DNA of 64,000 nucleotides from Streptomyces fradiae (GTDB lineage Bacteria > Actinomycetota > Actinomycetes > Streptomycetales > Streptomycetaceae): NCBI RefSeq assembly GCF_041270065.1, contig NZ_CP065958.1:3534001-3598000 (forward strand), written 5' to 3'. The notes under the pieces are model-generated. The model saw nothing but the letters and a program-made list of their open reading frames with translations. It was not told the DNA's origin and did no database searches. Below, piece after piece: positions 33,170 to 41,232 of the stretch (position 1 is its first letter; every line of letters starts with the position of its first letter). A program made the translations under genes and the position numbers.

Positions 33170-33836
33170 ACATGGATTCGATGATGAAGACGAGGACGAC
33201 GTCCCAGAGTGGGTGGACCAGGTCATGGCAACCGTGGCCAAGGAGGTGCGGCGACGCAGGAAGGAATTGGGCATGAGCGCCCAAGAGCTGGCCGATGCCT
33301 GTGAGGAAATCGGCCACCGGATCCCGCGCAACGTGATCGCCAACATGGAGTCAGGCCGCCGGGCCAGCCTCCCCTTGGTCGACGTCATGGTGCTGGCCGA
33401 GGCACTCCACACGAACCCGATCTGCCTGATCTACCCCGTCGGCTACGTCGAAAGGGTTCAGAAACTCCCCCTGCGCGACAGCGAGCAGACCTGGGGCGCC
33501 ATGCGGTGGTTCACCGGCGCCGAACCCGGTGAGCCGCTCGCTCTCGATCGCATGCTGCGCCTATTCCATCGGCACGAGAGCGAGCAGCAGGCCCTCAATG
33601 CCGCCGAATCCAGCGAGCAACACGAAGCCTGGAAGGCCAAATCGGCCAGCAACCCCACTCAACGCGAAGAGGCCCTCAGCGCCCAAGCCTTCTACGCAGA
33701 AAGAGCAGCGCTCGCCAAACAACGGCTGCGCAGCCTACGCGCCTCCATCCGTGAGGAGGGCGGCACACCCCCGCATCTGATGCGAACCCGGTTCATGAGC
33801 CCGTTCGACGACGGCTACGAAGAGGAAGACATTTGA
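33162..33836 (+). CDS. XRE-family regulator of the integrase operon
   Basis: A 224-residue protein. Residues about 20-80 are an XRE helix-turn-helix (VRRRRKELGMSAQELADACEE, then RNVIANMESGRRASLPLVDVMVLAEALHTNP). The rest is a charged helical region likely used for dimerisation or signal sensing (HRHESEQQALNAAESSEQHEAW). Its stop overlaps the integrase TTG start by 4 nt, so integrase synthesis is coupled to it. It probably keeps the element integrated by controlling int and the divergent excisionase-like gene. Confidence 0.88.
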   Translation: MTQHGFDDEDEDDVPEWVDQVMATVAKEVRRRRKELGMSAQELADACEEIGHRIPRNVIANMESGRRASLPLVDVMVLAEALHTNPICLIYPVGYVERVQKLPLRDSEQTWGAMRWFTGAEPGEPLALDRMLRLFHRHESEQQALNAAESSEQHEAWKAKSASNPTQREEALSAQAFYAERAALAKQRLRSLRASIREEGGTPPHLMRTRFMSPFDDGYEEEDI

Positions 33837-35440
33837 AGGGTTCTACCTACCGCCGCTGCTCCTGCCGCGACCCCAAGTCCGGCAAGGAACTCGGCGCTTC
33901 CTGCCCCAAGCGCAACAGCAGGAACCACTGCACCTACTCCATACGCCAGGAGCTGCCACCCCGCGAGGACGGCAGCAGGCGGTCGTTCGCCCGTGGCGGC
34001 TACACCAACGCCAAGGCGGCACAGGCCGACCTCGACCACGTGCGTGCCCTGCTCGGGCTCGCCGAGACCGACGACCCCGAAGGCATCCAGCTGCTCGCCG
34101 AGATGCTGGCGGAGGTCAGCGGCGAGAAGCTACCCCTGCCCGACGTGGAGGAGACCCGCCGACGCCTCAAGGCCGGCCAGGACCTCGTCGGCAGCCTGAC
34201 AGTCGCCGAGTGGCTGGACCGGTGGCTGGCGGGCAAGCGGATCCGGAAGTCAGGCATCAGCCGGTACGAGACCGACATCCGCGTGCACCTCAAGCCGCAC
34301 ATCGGGCACCGGCGCCTCGACAGGCTGCGCGTAAGCCACCTGAGCGAGATGTTCACGGCCATCGCCGACGGCAACGCCGAGGTCCTGGAGCAGAACGCCC
34401 AGCGGCGAGCGGCCGTAGAGGAGTTGGCGACCATCCCGTGGAAGGGGGCCGAGAACCGTGCTCGCCGGAGGGCGCTGAAGGCGGCGATCGACGAGATGCC
34501 GGCCTTCCGTCGGGTGACCGGCCCTGCCACGCGCCAGCACGTGAAGGCCACGCTCCGCGCGTCCCTGAATGACGCGATCGGGCAGCAGATCATCACGTTC
34601 AACCCTGCGGCCCACGTCGAGATCGACCCGGTGCGGAAGCCGAAGGCGCTCGTGTGGACCGACGAGCGGGTCGCCAAGTGGGAGCAGACCGGTGAGAAGC
34701 CGTCCCCCGTGATGGTCTGGACACCGGAACAGACCGGCGCCTTCCTCGACTTCGTCGCCGACGACCGTCTGTACGCGATGTGGCACCTGATCGCGTTCCG
34801 CGGGCTGCGGCGTGGTGAGGCGTGCGGTCAGCCCTGGTCGGAGACCAACCTCGACCAGCACTCCCTCACCGTGACTGGGCAGCTCGTCCAGGACGGGTGG
34901 GAGGTCGAGGCGTCCGAGCCGAAGACCGACAGCGGCTTCCGCATCGTCGCGCTCGATGACGACACCGTCGGCGTCCTGGAGCGGCACCGCAAGCAGCAGG
35001 AAGCCGACCGTTTGGAGTGGGGGTCGGCCTGGGTGAACACCGGGCTCGTCTTCACTCAGGAGGACGGCTCCTGGCTCCACCCAGGCAAGGTGACGGATCT
35101 GTTCGAGCGGCTCGTCGCCGCTTCCGGGCTGCCGCCGATTCGGCTCCACGATCTCCGGCACGGGGCGGCCACGCTCATGCTGGCCGCCCACATCGACATC
35201 AAAATCGTGTCGGACACGCTCGGGCACAGCGACACCCGGATCACGCGCGACATCTACCAGAGCGTGCTCCCCCACGTCGGCAAGAGCGCCGCCGAAGCCA
35301 CCGCGAAGTTGGTCCCCCTCCAGCGCAAGGCCGAGCAGGAAGCGCAGGCCAGCAAGGCCGCCAAGGACGCCAAGCGCGCCGCGAAGGCGAAGGCCAAGGG
35401 GAAGAAGGGCAAGGCCAAGAAGGCCGCCAAGAAGGGCTGA
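33833..35440 (+). CDS. int: Tyrosine-type site-specific integrase
   Basis: A 535-residue protein starting at a TTG overlapping the XRE stop. The N-terminal arm-binding and core-binding domains (SLTVAEWLDRWLAGKRIRKSGISRYETDIRVHLKPHIG) precede the catalytic domain: first arginine in AFRGLRRGEA (about 325), lysine in the EPKTDSG hairpin, HDLRHGAATLM (about 438-448), GHSD, and the nucleophile tyrosine in DIYQSVLP (about 475). The last 45 residues are an unusual Lys/Ala tail (AKAKGKKGKAKKAAKKG). It reads toward the att repeat 110 nt downstream and should act on tRNA-Thr. Confidence 0.95.
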   Translation: MKGSTYRRCSCRDPKSGKELGASCPKRNSRNHCTYSIRQELPPREDGSRRSFARGGYTNAKAAQADLDHVRALLGLAETDDPEGIQLLAEMLAEVSGEKLPLPDVEETRRRLKAGQDLVGSLTVAEWLDRWLAGKRIRKSGISRYETDIRVHLKPHIGHRRLDRLRVSHLSEMFTAIADGNAEVLEQNAQRRAAVEELATIPWKGAENRARRRALKAAIDEMPAFRRVTGPATRQHVKATLRASLNDAIGQQIITFNPAAHVEIDPVRKPKALVWTDERVAKWEQTGEKPSPVMVWTPEQTGAFLDFVADDRLYAMWHLIAFRGLRRGEACGQPWSETNLDQHSLTVTGQLVQDGWEVEASEPKTDSGFRIVALDDDTVGVLERHRKQQEADRLEWGSAWVNTGLVFTQEDGSWLHPGKVTDLFERLVAASGLPPIRLHDLRHGAATLMLAAHIDIKIVSDTLGHSDTRITRDIYQSVLPHVGKSAAEATAKLVPLQRKAEQEAQASKAAKDAKRAAKAKAKGKKGKAKKAAKKG

Positions 35441-35449
35441 CGGCCCCTC

Positions 35450-35463
35450 CGCTCACGCACGCA
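35450..35463 (+). repeat. CGCTCACGCA plus partial repeat (middle arm site)
   Basis: One full CGCTCACGCA followed by a partial CGCA lies 10 nt after the integrase stop and about 100 bp before the middle att-like site. It is equivalent to the paired copies at 11825 and 40950. Confidence 0.5.
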
Positions 35464-35514
35464 AACCTGCGGCACCCCAGCCGTGTGCCCTGTCATGCCC
35501 CGAACAATAGAAAT

Positions 35515-35543
35515 CCCCAGGTCACGGGCTGTGTGACCTGGGG
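35515..35543 (-). terminator. Element-borne copy of tRNA-Thr terminator (middle)
   Basis: CCCCAGGTCAC and GTGACCTGGGG around GGGCTGT are identical in this span to the copy at 41026-41054. Together with flanking sequence this forms a repeat of about 95 bp that ends each element on its right side. Confidence 0.75.
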
Positions 35544-35550
35544 TTTCTCT

Positions 35551-35591
35551 AAGCCGACTTGCGATTCGATCTCGAGACCTGCGCATACGAG
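35551..35591 (-). repeat. Decayed tRNA-Thr att copy between elements A and B
   Basis: It aligns along its length with the 44-bp att repeat (AGCCGACTT..CGAGACCTGCGCAT.ACGAG) but carries several substitutions and small deletions. The following GGGGCCGCAAGATCAT matches the sequence right of attL. It is the junction of two tandem elements and is not a functional tRNA. Confidence 0.85.
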
Positions 35592-35631
35592 GGGCCGCAA
35601 GATCATTCAGACCCCTCTCGAAACATGGCCA

Positions 35632-38600
35632 TCAGGTCGGTTCCTGTCCCCCGACCGCCGTAATGTGCCCGTTCGCCTCCCTGAGCCTGCCCCGGCGGTG
35701 CAGGTCATCGATGTCGGAGTCCAGGAAGCTGCGGATGTCTCGACCCATGCGGCGCCAGCCGAAGAACTCGCCTGCGTGTCTGACTAGTTCATCCCGCGAC
35801 ATGCCCGGGCACTCCACGGCAAGTTCGTATAGCGCAAGCTGCCGTTCAACCGGAGCAATGTGCGCCGCCTTGCGAGGGGGGTCGCCCTCTTCTGGAACGC
35901 GGGCATAAAGTTCCTCCCTGCCTGCCACGTCCAGAAAGTACCCATCAGGGGTGACCTGCCCCGAGCGGACGAGACCGCGCACCACTTCCCGCACGTTGTC
36001 GCGGATCCTGTTACCCGCCCGGGCCACGCCCCACGCCTCCTTGGCGCGCTGCACCAACAGCTCTTCGTGGACGGGGCCCTCAATCCCGATGACCCTGGTC
36101 AGAAGATTTCGCAGCGCGGGCCGGGCTTCCGGGGTGTGCAGTTCGTACGGCGAGGTCACGGTCATCTCGCATGTCTCGTACAGAGAACTCCACGGCCGGT
36201 CGGGCTCGGTGTCGACCGGAACGCGCTCGTGATCCGCTGCGGCGGTCGGAGGCGTGTCGTCTCCCGGTCCCGGGGCGCCGGGCGCCACCGACACGCCGGA
36301 GAGTGGGGAAACCGCCCTGGTGCCCGAGACATCCCCCACACTGTCGCCCTCGGCAGCCACCGTCGGGCGCGTCCTTGGCTCCGTCGAGGCAGAGCCCGAC
36401 GTCAGTCCACGCTCGACCGCCAGCTCGACCGCCTCACGCAATCTCAGCTCGGCGGCAGCCCGGCCGCGATACCAGTCAGTGCCCCAGATGCGGTGCAGCC
36501 GCCAGCCCAAACCGGCGAGCACCTCTTCCCGCAGCCGGTCGCGGTCGCGAGCCGTCCTGGACGAGTGGTACATCGCACCGTCGCACTCGATGCCGAGCGC
36601 GTAGGTGCCGGGGAACTCCGGATGGCGCACGCCGATGTCGATGCGGTACCCAGCGACGCCGACCTGAGGCTGCACGCGGTAGCCCCAGTCGCGCAGCACC
36701 CGAAGGACGGACTCCTCGAAGGGACTGTCCGGCTCGGCGTCGGCCTGTGTCACGTCCTGCGCAAGGACGGCGTGGCCGTTCTCGGCATACTCGAGATACC
36801 GCTTGAGGTGCTGAACGCTCTCGTTCGCACTGTCGGCCAGGCCACTGCCCCGGAAGGACGCGACGACCTCCATGCGGAAGCGCGCCCGGGTGACAGCAAC
36901 GTTGAGGCGCCGCCAGCCGCCCCCTTTGTTGATCGGCCCGAAGTTCATTCCGAACTTGCCATGCTCATCGGGTCCGTACCCGATCGACATGATCATGACG
37001 TCGCGCTCGTCGCCCTGGACGGATTCGAGATTCTTGACGAAGAACCCGTCGAGTCGATCCTCGGTAAAGCAACGGTCCAGGTCGGGGCGAAGCAGCCGGG
37101 CCTGCTGGACGGCCTGGTCGATGGCTGCCGCCTGGGCCTGAGAGAGAGCGATGACGCCCAGGGTGCGGCCGGGGCGGGTGTCGAAATGATGGATGACCCG
37201 CCGGGCGACGAAATCCGCCTCCACGCGGTTGTCGCGTCGACCACCCCGGTCGTAGACGCCCTGTGCGGGGAAGAACTCGACGCCGATGTCGTTGCCGTGG
37301 TCCATTGCTCCCGGGAACGTCACCATCGAGTTGCTGTAGAAGGACCTATTACTGAAAGTGATCAGGTCTTCGTGACGGCTGCGATAGTGCCAACGCAAGG
37401 AAAGCTCTCGCAGAGCGCCCGCCTTACAGGCATGCAACAGCGACTCGAAGGTGTCGGGGACGTCCTCGTCGTACTCGTCAGAGTCATCCTCGACGGCCGC
37501 GTCGAAGAAGGAAGTGGGCGGCAGCTGCTTCTCATCGCCGGCCACGACCAGGGAGTCCGCCCGGTATACGCAGTTGACGGCGTCGGCTGGGCGAACCTGT
37601 GATGCCTCGTCGAAGATGACCACGTCAAAGTGATAATCGGAAGGCAGGAACTGGCTCACAGTCAGCGGGCTCATCATGAAGCACGGCTTGATCAGTCGGA
37701 CGACTTCACGGGTCCGGCCGAGCAGTTCTCGCACCGGCATGTGGCGTCGCTTCAGCTCCGCCTGTCGCTTGATCACCGCGGCCGCCCCACCGCTGAACCG
37801 GCGCGGTCGACGCTTGTTGCACGCCTCAATCACGGCTCCACTCGCGGCAGCGACCAGCCGGCGGTCAGCCTCCTGGAAGTCCGCCACCCGAGCGTCCAAG
37901 TCCATGGAGCGGGTGGTGGTGAGCCTGGTGTCCGTGGCCAAGAGGTCGTCGGCCCAGCACTTCAGCACCGCCTGCTCAACAATCGCAGGCAACCGCTCCG
38001 GCAGGACACCTCGTTCGACGGCACGCGGGACGAGTTCGTCGACACTGTGATGGGCCAGGACGTCCAGTCCGGAGCGGTACGCCTGCCATTCCTCCGGGCC
38101 GCGCGGGTCGGCTCGGAGTTCGTCGACGGCCTGCTGGGCCTGATCGAAGGTACCGAACAGGGCAAAGGACAACTGGACCTGGCGGGACTCCTCGAAGAGG
38201 TCGTGCAGCGCAGTCGAGGACTCCGACCAGCGAGCGGCGCGTCGCATCGCCGCGGTACACCAGCCTGCCAGTGCGCCCCGAATGCTACGAGCCAGCAGCC
38301 CTGGCAGCTGGTCAGGCTCAGTGCCGTCGGCCAGGCGGGCGGTCAAAAGGTCCCGGTGAGCCATCCCGCGGGTGAGTTCCGCGATGCGGTCCGCTGTGGC
38401 CAGCACCGCATCCAGGGCGGGCAATTCGTCTTCGTCGCGGGGAACATAGCCGCCCAGCGCCGCCTCGTGGTGTGCCACCAGCCGAGCCACCTCGGCCGCA
38501 GCGTTCTGCCAGGCCAGTGCGTCGTTGAGTCGCTGGGGCAGCGTCTTGTGCCAGGCCCCGTCGCGCGTCAGCGCGGCTACCGCCGCACGATCCTCCCGGT

Positions 38601-40713
38601 ACTGGCCGGACAAACGCGCGAGCACGCCTCGATGCTGTTCGGTGAACCTCCCAGCCAACGCGGGCAGCTGTTCGACCTCCAGCACCTGTTCGCTGAAGAC
38701 ATCCCGCGCTGCCGCACAGGCGGCAGCGCGGGCGGCGAACGCGTCCCGCAGCTCCTGAGCCGCTCGATGTGCCTCGTGCAGTCCTTCTTCGTCGAACCAT
38801 CGCGCAGGAGGCCGCTTCGCAGCGGAGGTCAGATCGGCGAGTTCCAATAGGCCGAACGCGGCTTGAGGTGCGTCTGGCTTGGGTAGTCCGAACAACTCGG
38901 CAAGCTGGGCGAGGCTTCCAGGCAGCTCGTCTGCGAGTCCGCCACCGACCGCGCCAACCGTGGCCTGGTCCCGGTCGGGCAAGCCCGCTTCCAGCATCCG
39001 TACGGTCTGCCGTATGTCGTGCACGGTACGCAGTTCGGGAATCGTGGCCGCAAACGGACGACGCTCGGCAGCCGTGAGGAGGTCTGCAAGCGCTTCGGCG
39101 GCCTCGGCGAGGACCGTGGTGGGGGCGGCGGAGGTCCCCTTCAGCCCCCGCCAGACGAACGCCTCGCCCTCCGCTGCCGGGCGCCAGGCCCTGCTGACAG
39201 CGCCGGCGGCTCCAATGAGCGCCTGGAGCTCCCCGGCGCCAAGCCGCCGGACCGTGGCGGTGCTCTTGGCGCCGAGGGTGAACTGCGGGGTGTCCGCCTG
39301 CTCCAGAAGGACCAGACGACCCAGGACATCGTGGAGGGAGCGGCCGAGCAGGTCACGCGTCTGGTTCATCGCCGCCGCGTAGGCCGACAGTTCCTCGCGC
39401 AGCCGACGGGCCCGGTCGAGTTCGTGCTCGGCCGCCCCAGTGATCCGCACCTCGGTGGTCAGCACCCGCTCGAGCTCCGTCGCTACGGCTTTCTTGCTGG
39501 TGTCACCGCTGTGCAGGGCCATGACGAAGTCCCCAAGGCCGACGCCTCGCAGCCTGTTACGAACCACGTCGAGCGCCGCGGCCTTCTCGCTGACGAAGAG
39601 GACGGAACGGCCGGCGTGCATGAGTGCAGCGATCATGTTGGTGATCGTCTGGCTCTTGCCGGTACCGGGCGGACCGCTCATCACGAAGGAACGGCCCTCC
39701 AGCGCTGCCGCGATGCACTGCCGCTGTGAGGAGTCCGCGTCCAGCACGAGCGGCGTCCGCTCGGGCAGCTGGATCTCGTCGATGCGGTCGAGCTCGGGCG
39801 GCTCGAAGCCGATCAGATCGTCGGGCAGCCCCGCATCGGGTCCAAGGCCGACGGCCCGGACCAGCGGATGAGCGAGGATGCACGCCTCATTCTGCTGGAG
39901 GTCCTGGTACATGGCCTCCTTGTGCGAGGCGAAGAGGCCAAGCACCACGCGCTCGTCAACCGACCAGCCGTCTTGTCCTCGCGCGATTTCCCGGGCGGCG
40001 GCAAAAACCGCTCCAGGATCAGTCACGTCACAGTCGGCGACCGACCCCCATTCGACGCCCAGTCGATCCACCTTGACCGCGAGTGCGGGGTTGAGAATCC
40101 GGTCCTGGTTCTCCGCCATGTGCAGACGCATCTGCCGTCGGCCGTCCCGGCGAAGCTCCACGGGTACGAGCAGCAGCGGAGCAGAACTCGTCTCCTCGGC
40201 GCCCTCCTCCCGCCAGTCCAGCATGCCGACGCCGAGCCAGAGCACCCACAGGCCGAAGTCGTTGTACATCTGGCCGGACTTCTGGCGCAGTTGGTAGAGC
40301 GACGCGTCCAGCCCTGCCTGCGTGCTCTTCTGCGTCACCAAGCCGGAGGCGCGATCGGGGTCGCCCACTGCGGAAGGGGAACCGTACCCGTAGATAGTCC
40401 GGCCGCCGCCCGAAGCCTCCCCCTCTCCCTCCCCGCCGCCCATGCTCCCCTCGGCAGGGTCGCTATCCCCGACGGGAGTGAAGACCCAGCCACGAGCGAG
40501 CCCAGCCAGCACGGCGGAGGCATCGGGTGCTGTGATCTCCAGGGTGGCGGTCCTCGTGTGACGGAAGTTCAGTAGACGGTTGCGCCTGCCGAGGTCGAGC
40601 AGGGAGCCACGCCAGTCACCCAGCACTGCCTTCAACCGGTTGAGGGCAGGGTCACTGCCGCCTGCGGGGCCACTCTCACGCGGTGCGGCTCCGGTCCTTC
40701 CTGAACTGGGCAT
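35632..40713 (-). CDS. DUF4011-helicase-Vsr/DUF3320 defence-type protein
   Basis: 1693 residues. Order: DUF4011 region (about 25-200, LNRLKAVLGDWRGSLLDLGRRNRLLNF, then APLLLVPVELRRDG); SF1 helicase with Walker A SGPPGTGKSQT (about 345-355), an IFDEASQV DExx box and AGDEKQLPP (about 1030-1060), and C-terminal helicase motifs (SVQGDERDVMIMSIGYG); a Vsr/DUF559-like nuclease domain (YRIDIGVRHP, then IECDGAMYHSS, about 1350-1400); then DUF3320 near 1530-1650. Single-gene systems of DUF4011-helicase-Vsr layout were reported as anti-phage (I recall the name Hhe). Here it is the only cargo of element B. The key nuclease acids and the helicase motifs look intact. Confidence 0.9.
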   Translation of the reverse strand: MPSSGRTGAAPRESGPAGGSDPALNRLKAVLGDWRGSLLDLGRRNRLLNFRHTRTATLEITAPDASAVLAGLARGWVFTPVGDSDPAEGSMGGGEGEGEASGGGRTIYGYGSPSAVGDPDRASGLVTQKSTQAGLDASLYQLRQKSGQMYNDFGLWVLWLGVGMLDWREEGAEETSSAPLLLVPVELRRDGRRQMRLHMAENQDRILNPALAVKVDRLGVEWGSVADCDVTDPGAVFAAAREIARGQDGWSVDERVVLGLFASHKEAMYQDLQQNEACILAHPLVRAVGLGPDAGLPDDLIGFEPPELDRIDEIQLPERTPLVLDADSSQRQCIAAALEGRSFVMSGPPGTGKSQTITNMIAALMHAGRSVLFVSEKAAALDVVRNRLRGVGLGDFVMALHSGDTSKKAVATELERVLTTEVRITGAAEHELDRARRLREELSAYAAAMNQTRDLLGRSLHDVLGRLVLLEQADTPQFTLGAKSTATVRRLGAGELQALIGAAGAVSRAWRPAAEGEAFVWRGLKGTSAAPTTVLAEAAEALADLLTAAERRPFAATIPELRTVHDIRQTVRMLEAGLPDRDQATVGAVGGGLADELPGSLAQLAELFGLPKPDAPQAAFGLLELADLTSAAKRPPARWFDEEGLHEAHRAAQELRDAFAARAAACAAARDVFSEQVLEVEQLPALAGRFTEQHRGVLARLSGQYREDRAAVAALTRDGAWHKTLPQRLNDALAWQNAAAEVARLVAHHEAALGGYVPRDEDELPALDAVLATADRIAELTRGMAHRDLLTARLADGTEPDQLPGLLARSIRGALAGWCTAAMRRAARWSESSTALHDLFEESRQVQLSFALFGTFDQAQQAVDELRADPRGPEEWQAYRSGLDVLAHHSVDELVPRAVERGVLPERLPAIVEQAVLKCWADDLLATDTRLTTTRSMDLDARVADFQEADRRLVAAASGAVIEACNKRRPRRFSGGAAAVIKRQAELKRRHMPVRELLGRTREVVRLIKPCFMMSPLTVSQFLPSDYHFDVVIFDEASQVRPADAVNCVYRADSLVVAGDEKQLPPTSFFDAAVEDDSDEYDEDVPDTFESLLHACKAGALRELSLRWHYRSRHEDLITFSNRSFYSNSMVTFPGAMDHGNDIGVEFFPAQGVYDRGGRRDNRVEADFVARRVIHHFDTRPGRTLGVIALSQAQAAAIDQAVQQARLLRPDLDRCFTEDRLDGFFVKNLESVQGDERDVMIMSIGYGPDEHGKFGMNFGPINKGGGWRRLNVAVTRARFRMEVVASFRGSGLADSANESVQHLKRYLEYAENGHAVLAQDVTQADAEPDSPFEESVLRVLRDWGYRVQPQVGVAGYRIDIGVRHPEFPGTYALGIECDGAMYHSSRTARDRDRLREEVLAGLGWRLHRIWGTDWYRGRAAAELRLREAVELAVERGLTSGSASTEPRTRPTVAAEGDSVGDVSGTRAVSPLSGVSVAPGAPGPGDDTPPTAAADHERVPVDTEPDRPWSSLYETCEMTVTSPYELHTPEARPALRNLLTRVIGIEGPVHEELLVQRAKEAWGVARAGNRIRDNVREVVRGLVRSGQVTPDGYFLDVAGREELYARVPEEGDPPRKAAHIAPVERQLALYELAVECPGMSRDELVRHAGEFFGWRRMGRDIRSFLDSDIDDLHRRGRLREANGHITAVGGQEPT

Positions 40714-40872
40714 ACACGAATTATCTCAGTGCTGATAGCCCGACACACCAGTCTCAGTTCTTCTTGTCTTAAATGAGCATTCACAGCAACGGCCGGTGAC
40801 ACCCTGTAGCACGCCTGGCGTGTGGCGAGGCATCCCAGCATGACCGACGGGAGAGGGCCCGTAAGACCAGGG

Positions 40873-40935
40873 GGAAGGCAGCCAGGCCAAGGCCAAGGCC
40901 AAGAAGAACGCACGGAAGAAGCCCAAGAAGTGGTT
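40873..40935 (+). pseudogene. 3' remnant of an integrase gene
   Basis: One frame reads SQAKAKAKKNARKKPKKW, closely matching the Lys/Ala tail of the intact integrase. The next 100 nt match the sequence after that integrase's stop codon. Everything upstream of the tail is missing, and the stop codon is lost, so the frame runs on. This marks the former right end of a second element of the same family. Confidence 0.75.
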
Positions 40936-40949
40936 GCTTGGATCCGCTC

Positions 40950-40970
40950 CGCTCACGCATCGCTCACGCA
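40950..40970 (+). repeat. Paired CGCTCACGCA repeats (candidate integrase arm sites, right)
   Basis: Two copies with a one-base spacer, the same arrangement as at 11825-11845, lie about 90 bp from the attR core. Confidence 0.55.
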
Positions 40971-41022
40971 AGCAAAGTCACGGCACTCCGGCCGTGTGCC
41001 CCGCCATGCCCCGAGCAACAGA

Positions 41023-41057
41023 AAACCCCAGGTCACGGGCTGTGTGACCTGGGGTTT
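41023..41057 (-). terminator. Current tRNA-Thr terminator, supplied by the element
   Basis: AAACCCCAGGTCAC and GTGACCTGGGGTTT form a perfect 14-bp stem with a GGGCTGT loop, directly after the tRNA 3' end on the minus strand and followed by T residues. It belongs to the element and replaces the original terminator now at 11626-11658. Confidence 0.8.
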
Positions 41058-41062
41058 CTCTG

Positions 41063-41136
41063 AGCCGCCTTCGGGATTCGAACCCGAGACCTACGCATTA
41101 CGAGTGCGTTGCTCTGGCCAACTGAGCTAAGGCGGC
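41063..41136 (-). tRNA. tRNA-Thr (anticodon CGT)
   Basis: The 74-nt gene reads GCCGCCT...AGGCGGC for the acceptor stem, with D-arm TTAGCTCAGTTGGCCAGAGC, anticodon loop ACTCGTAAT (CGT, reading ACG threonine codons) and T-arm GGGTTCGAATCCC. CCA is not encoded. The 3' 40 nt lie within the 44-bp att repeat (41061-41104), so this is also attR: the element rebuilt an intact tRNA when it inserted. Confidence 0.97.
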
Positions 41137-41232
41137 ATGCCGTGCGGTCCCATGGTGGGTGCAGCAGCGTCGCCAAGTCTACACAGTTTCCGGGGGTGCT
41201 CCGACCACGGGTCGGAGCGGTGGGGGGAGGGG

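Larger units (their letters stand above)
11664..35591. mobile_element. Element A: integrative, probably mobilizable element at tRNA-Thr
   Basis: It is bounded on the left by attL and on the right by the decayed tRNA-like repeat at 35551-35591, beside the integrase gene that faces it. It carries an excisionase-like protein, XRE regulator, tyrosine integrase, DUF3631 ATPase, DUF2637 protein, MobC, relaxase and ParB-like protein, plus cargo. No TraB/FtsK-type translocase or VirB4/VirD4-type ATPase is visible. The cargo includes a HerA-NurA-methyltransferase operon, an XRE-Nudix pair, a nucleotide-enzyme cluster and a T-box-controlled AspRS. The element may now move with element B, because its own right-hand site is degenerate. 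Confidence 0.85.
40714..41022. other. Right end of element B upstream of the attR terminator
   Basis: A stretch of about 310 nt holding the presumed promoter of the defence gene, the integrase remnant (40873-40935) and the arm-type repeats (40950-40970). No intact gene is seen. Confidence 0.6.
35551..41104. mobile_element. Element B: small decayed integrative element carrying one defence-like gene
   Basis: It starts at the decayed middle att copy and ends at attR inside tRNA-Thr. It holds one gene, the 1693-residue DUF4011-helicase-Vsr protein, and the 3' remnant of an integrase with the same Lys/Ala tail and downstream arm sequences as element A. With no working integrase of its own it would depend on the element A integrase. 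Confidence 0.8.

Noticed and set aside
35551..35591. Possible third tRNA gene
   Set aside because: The match is decayed, truncated and lacks a 5' half.
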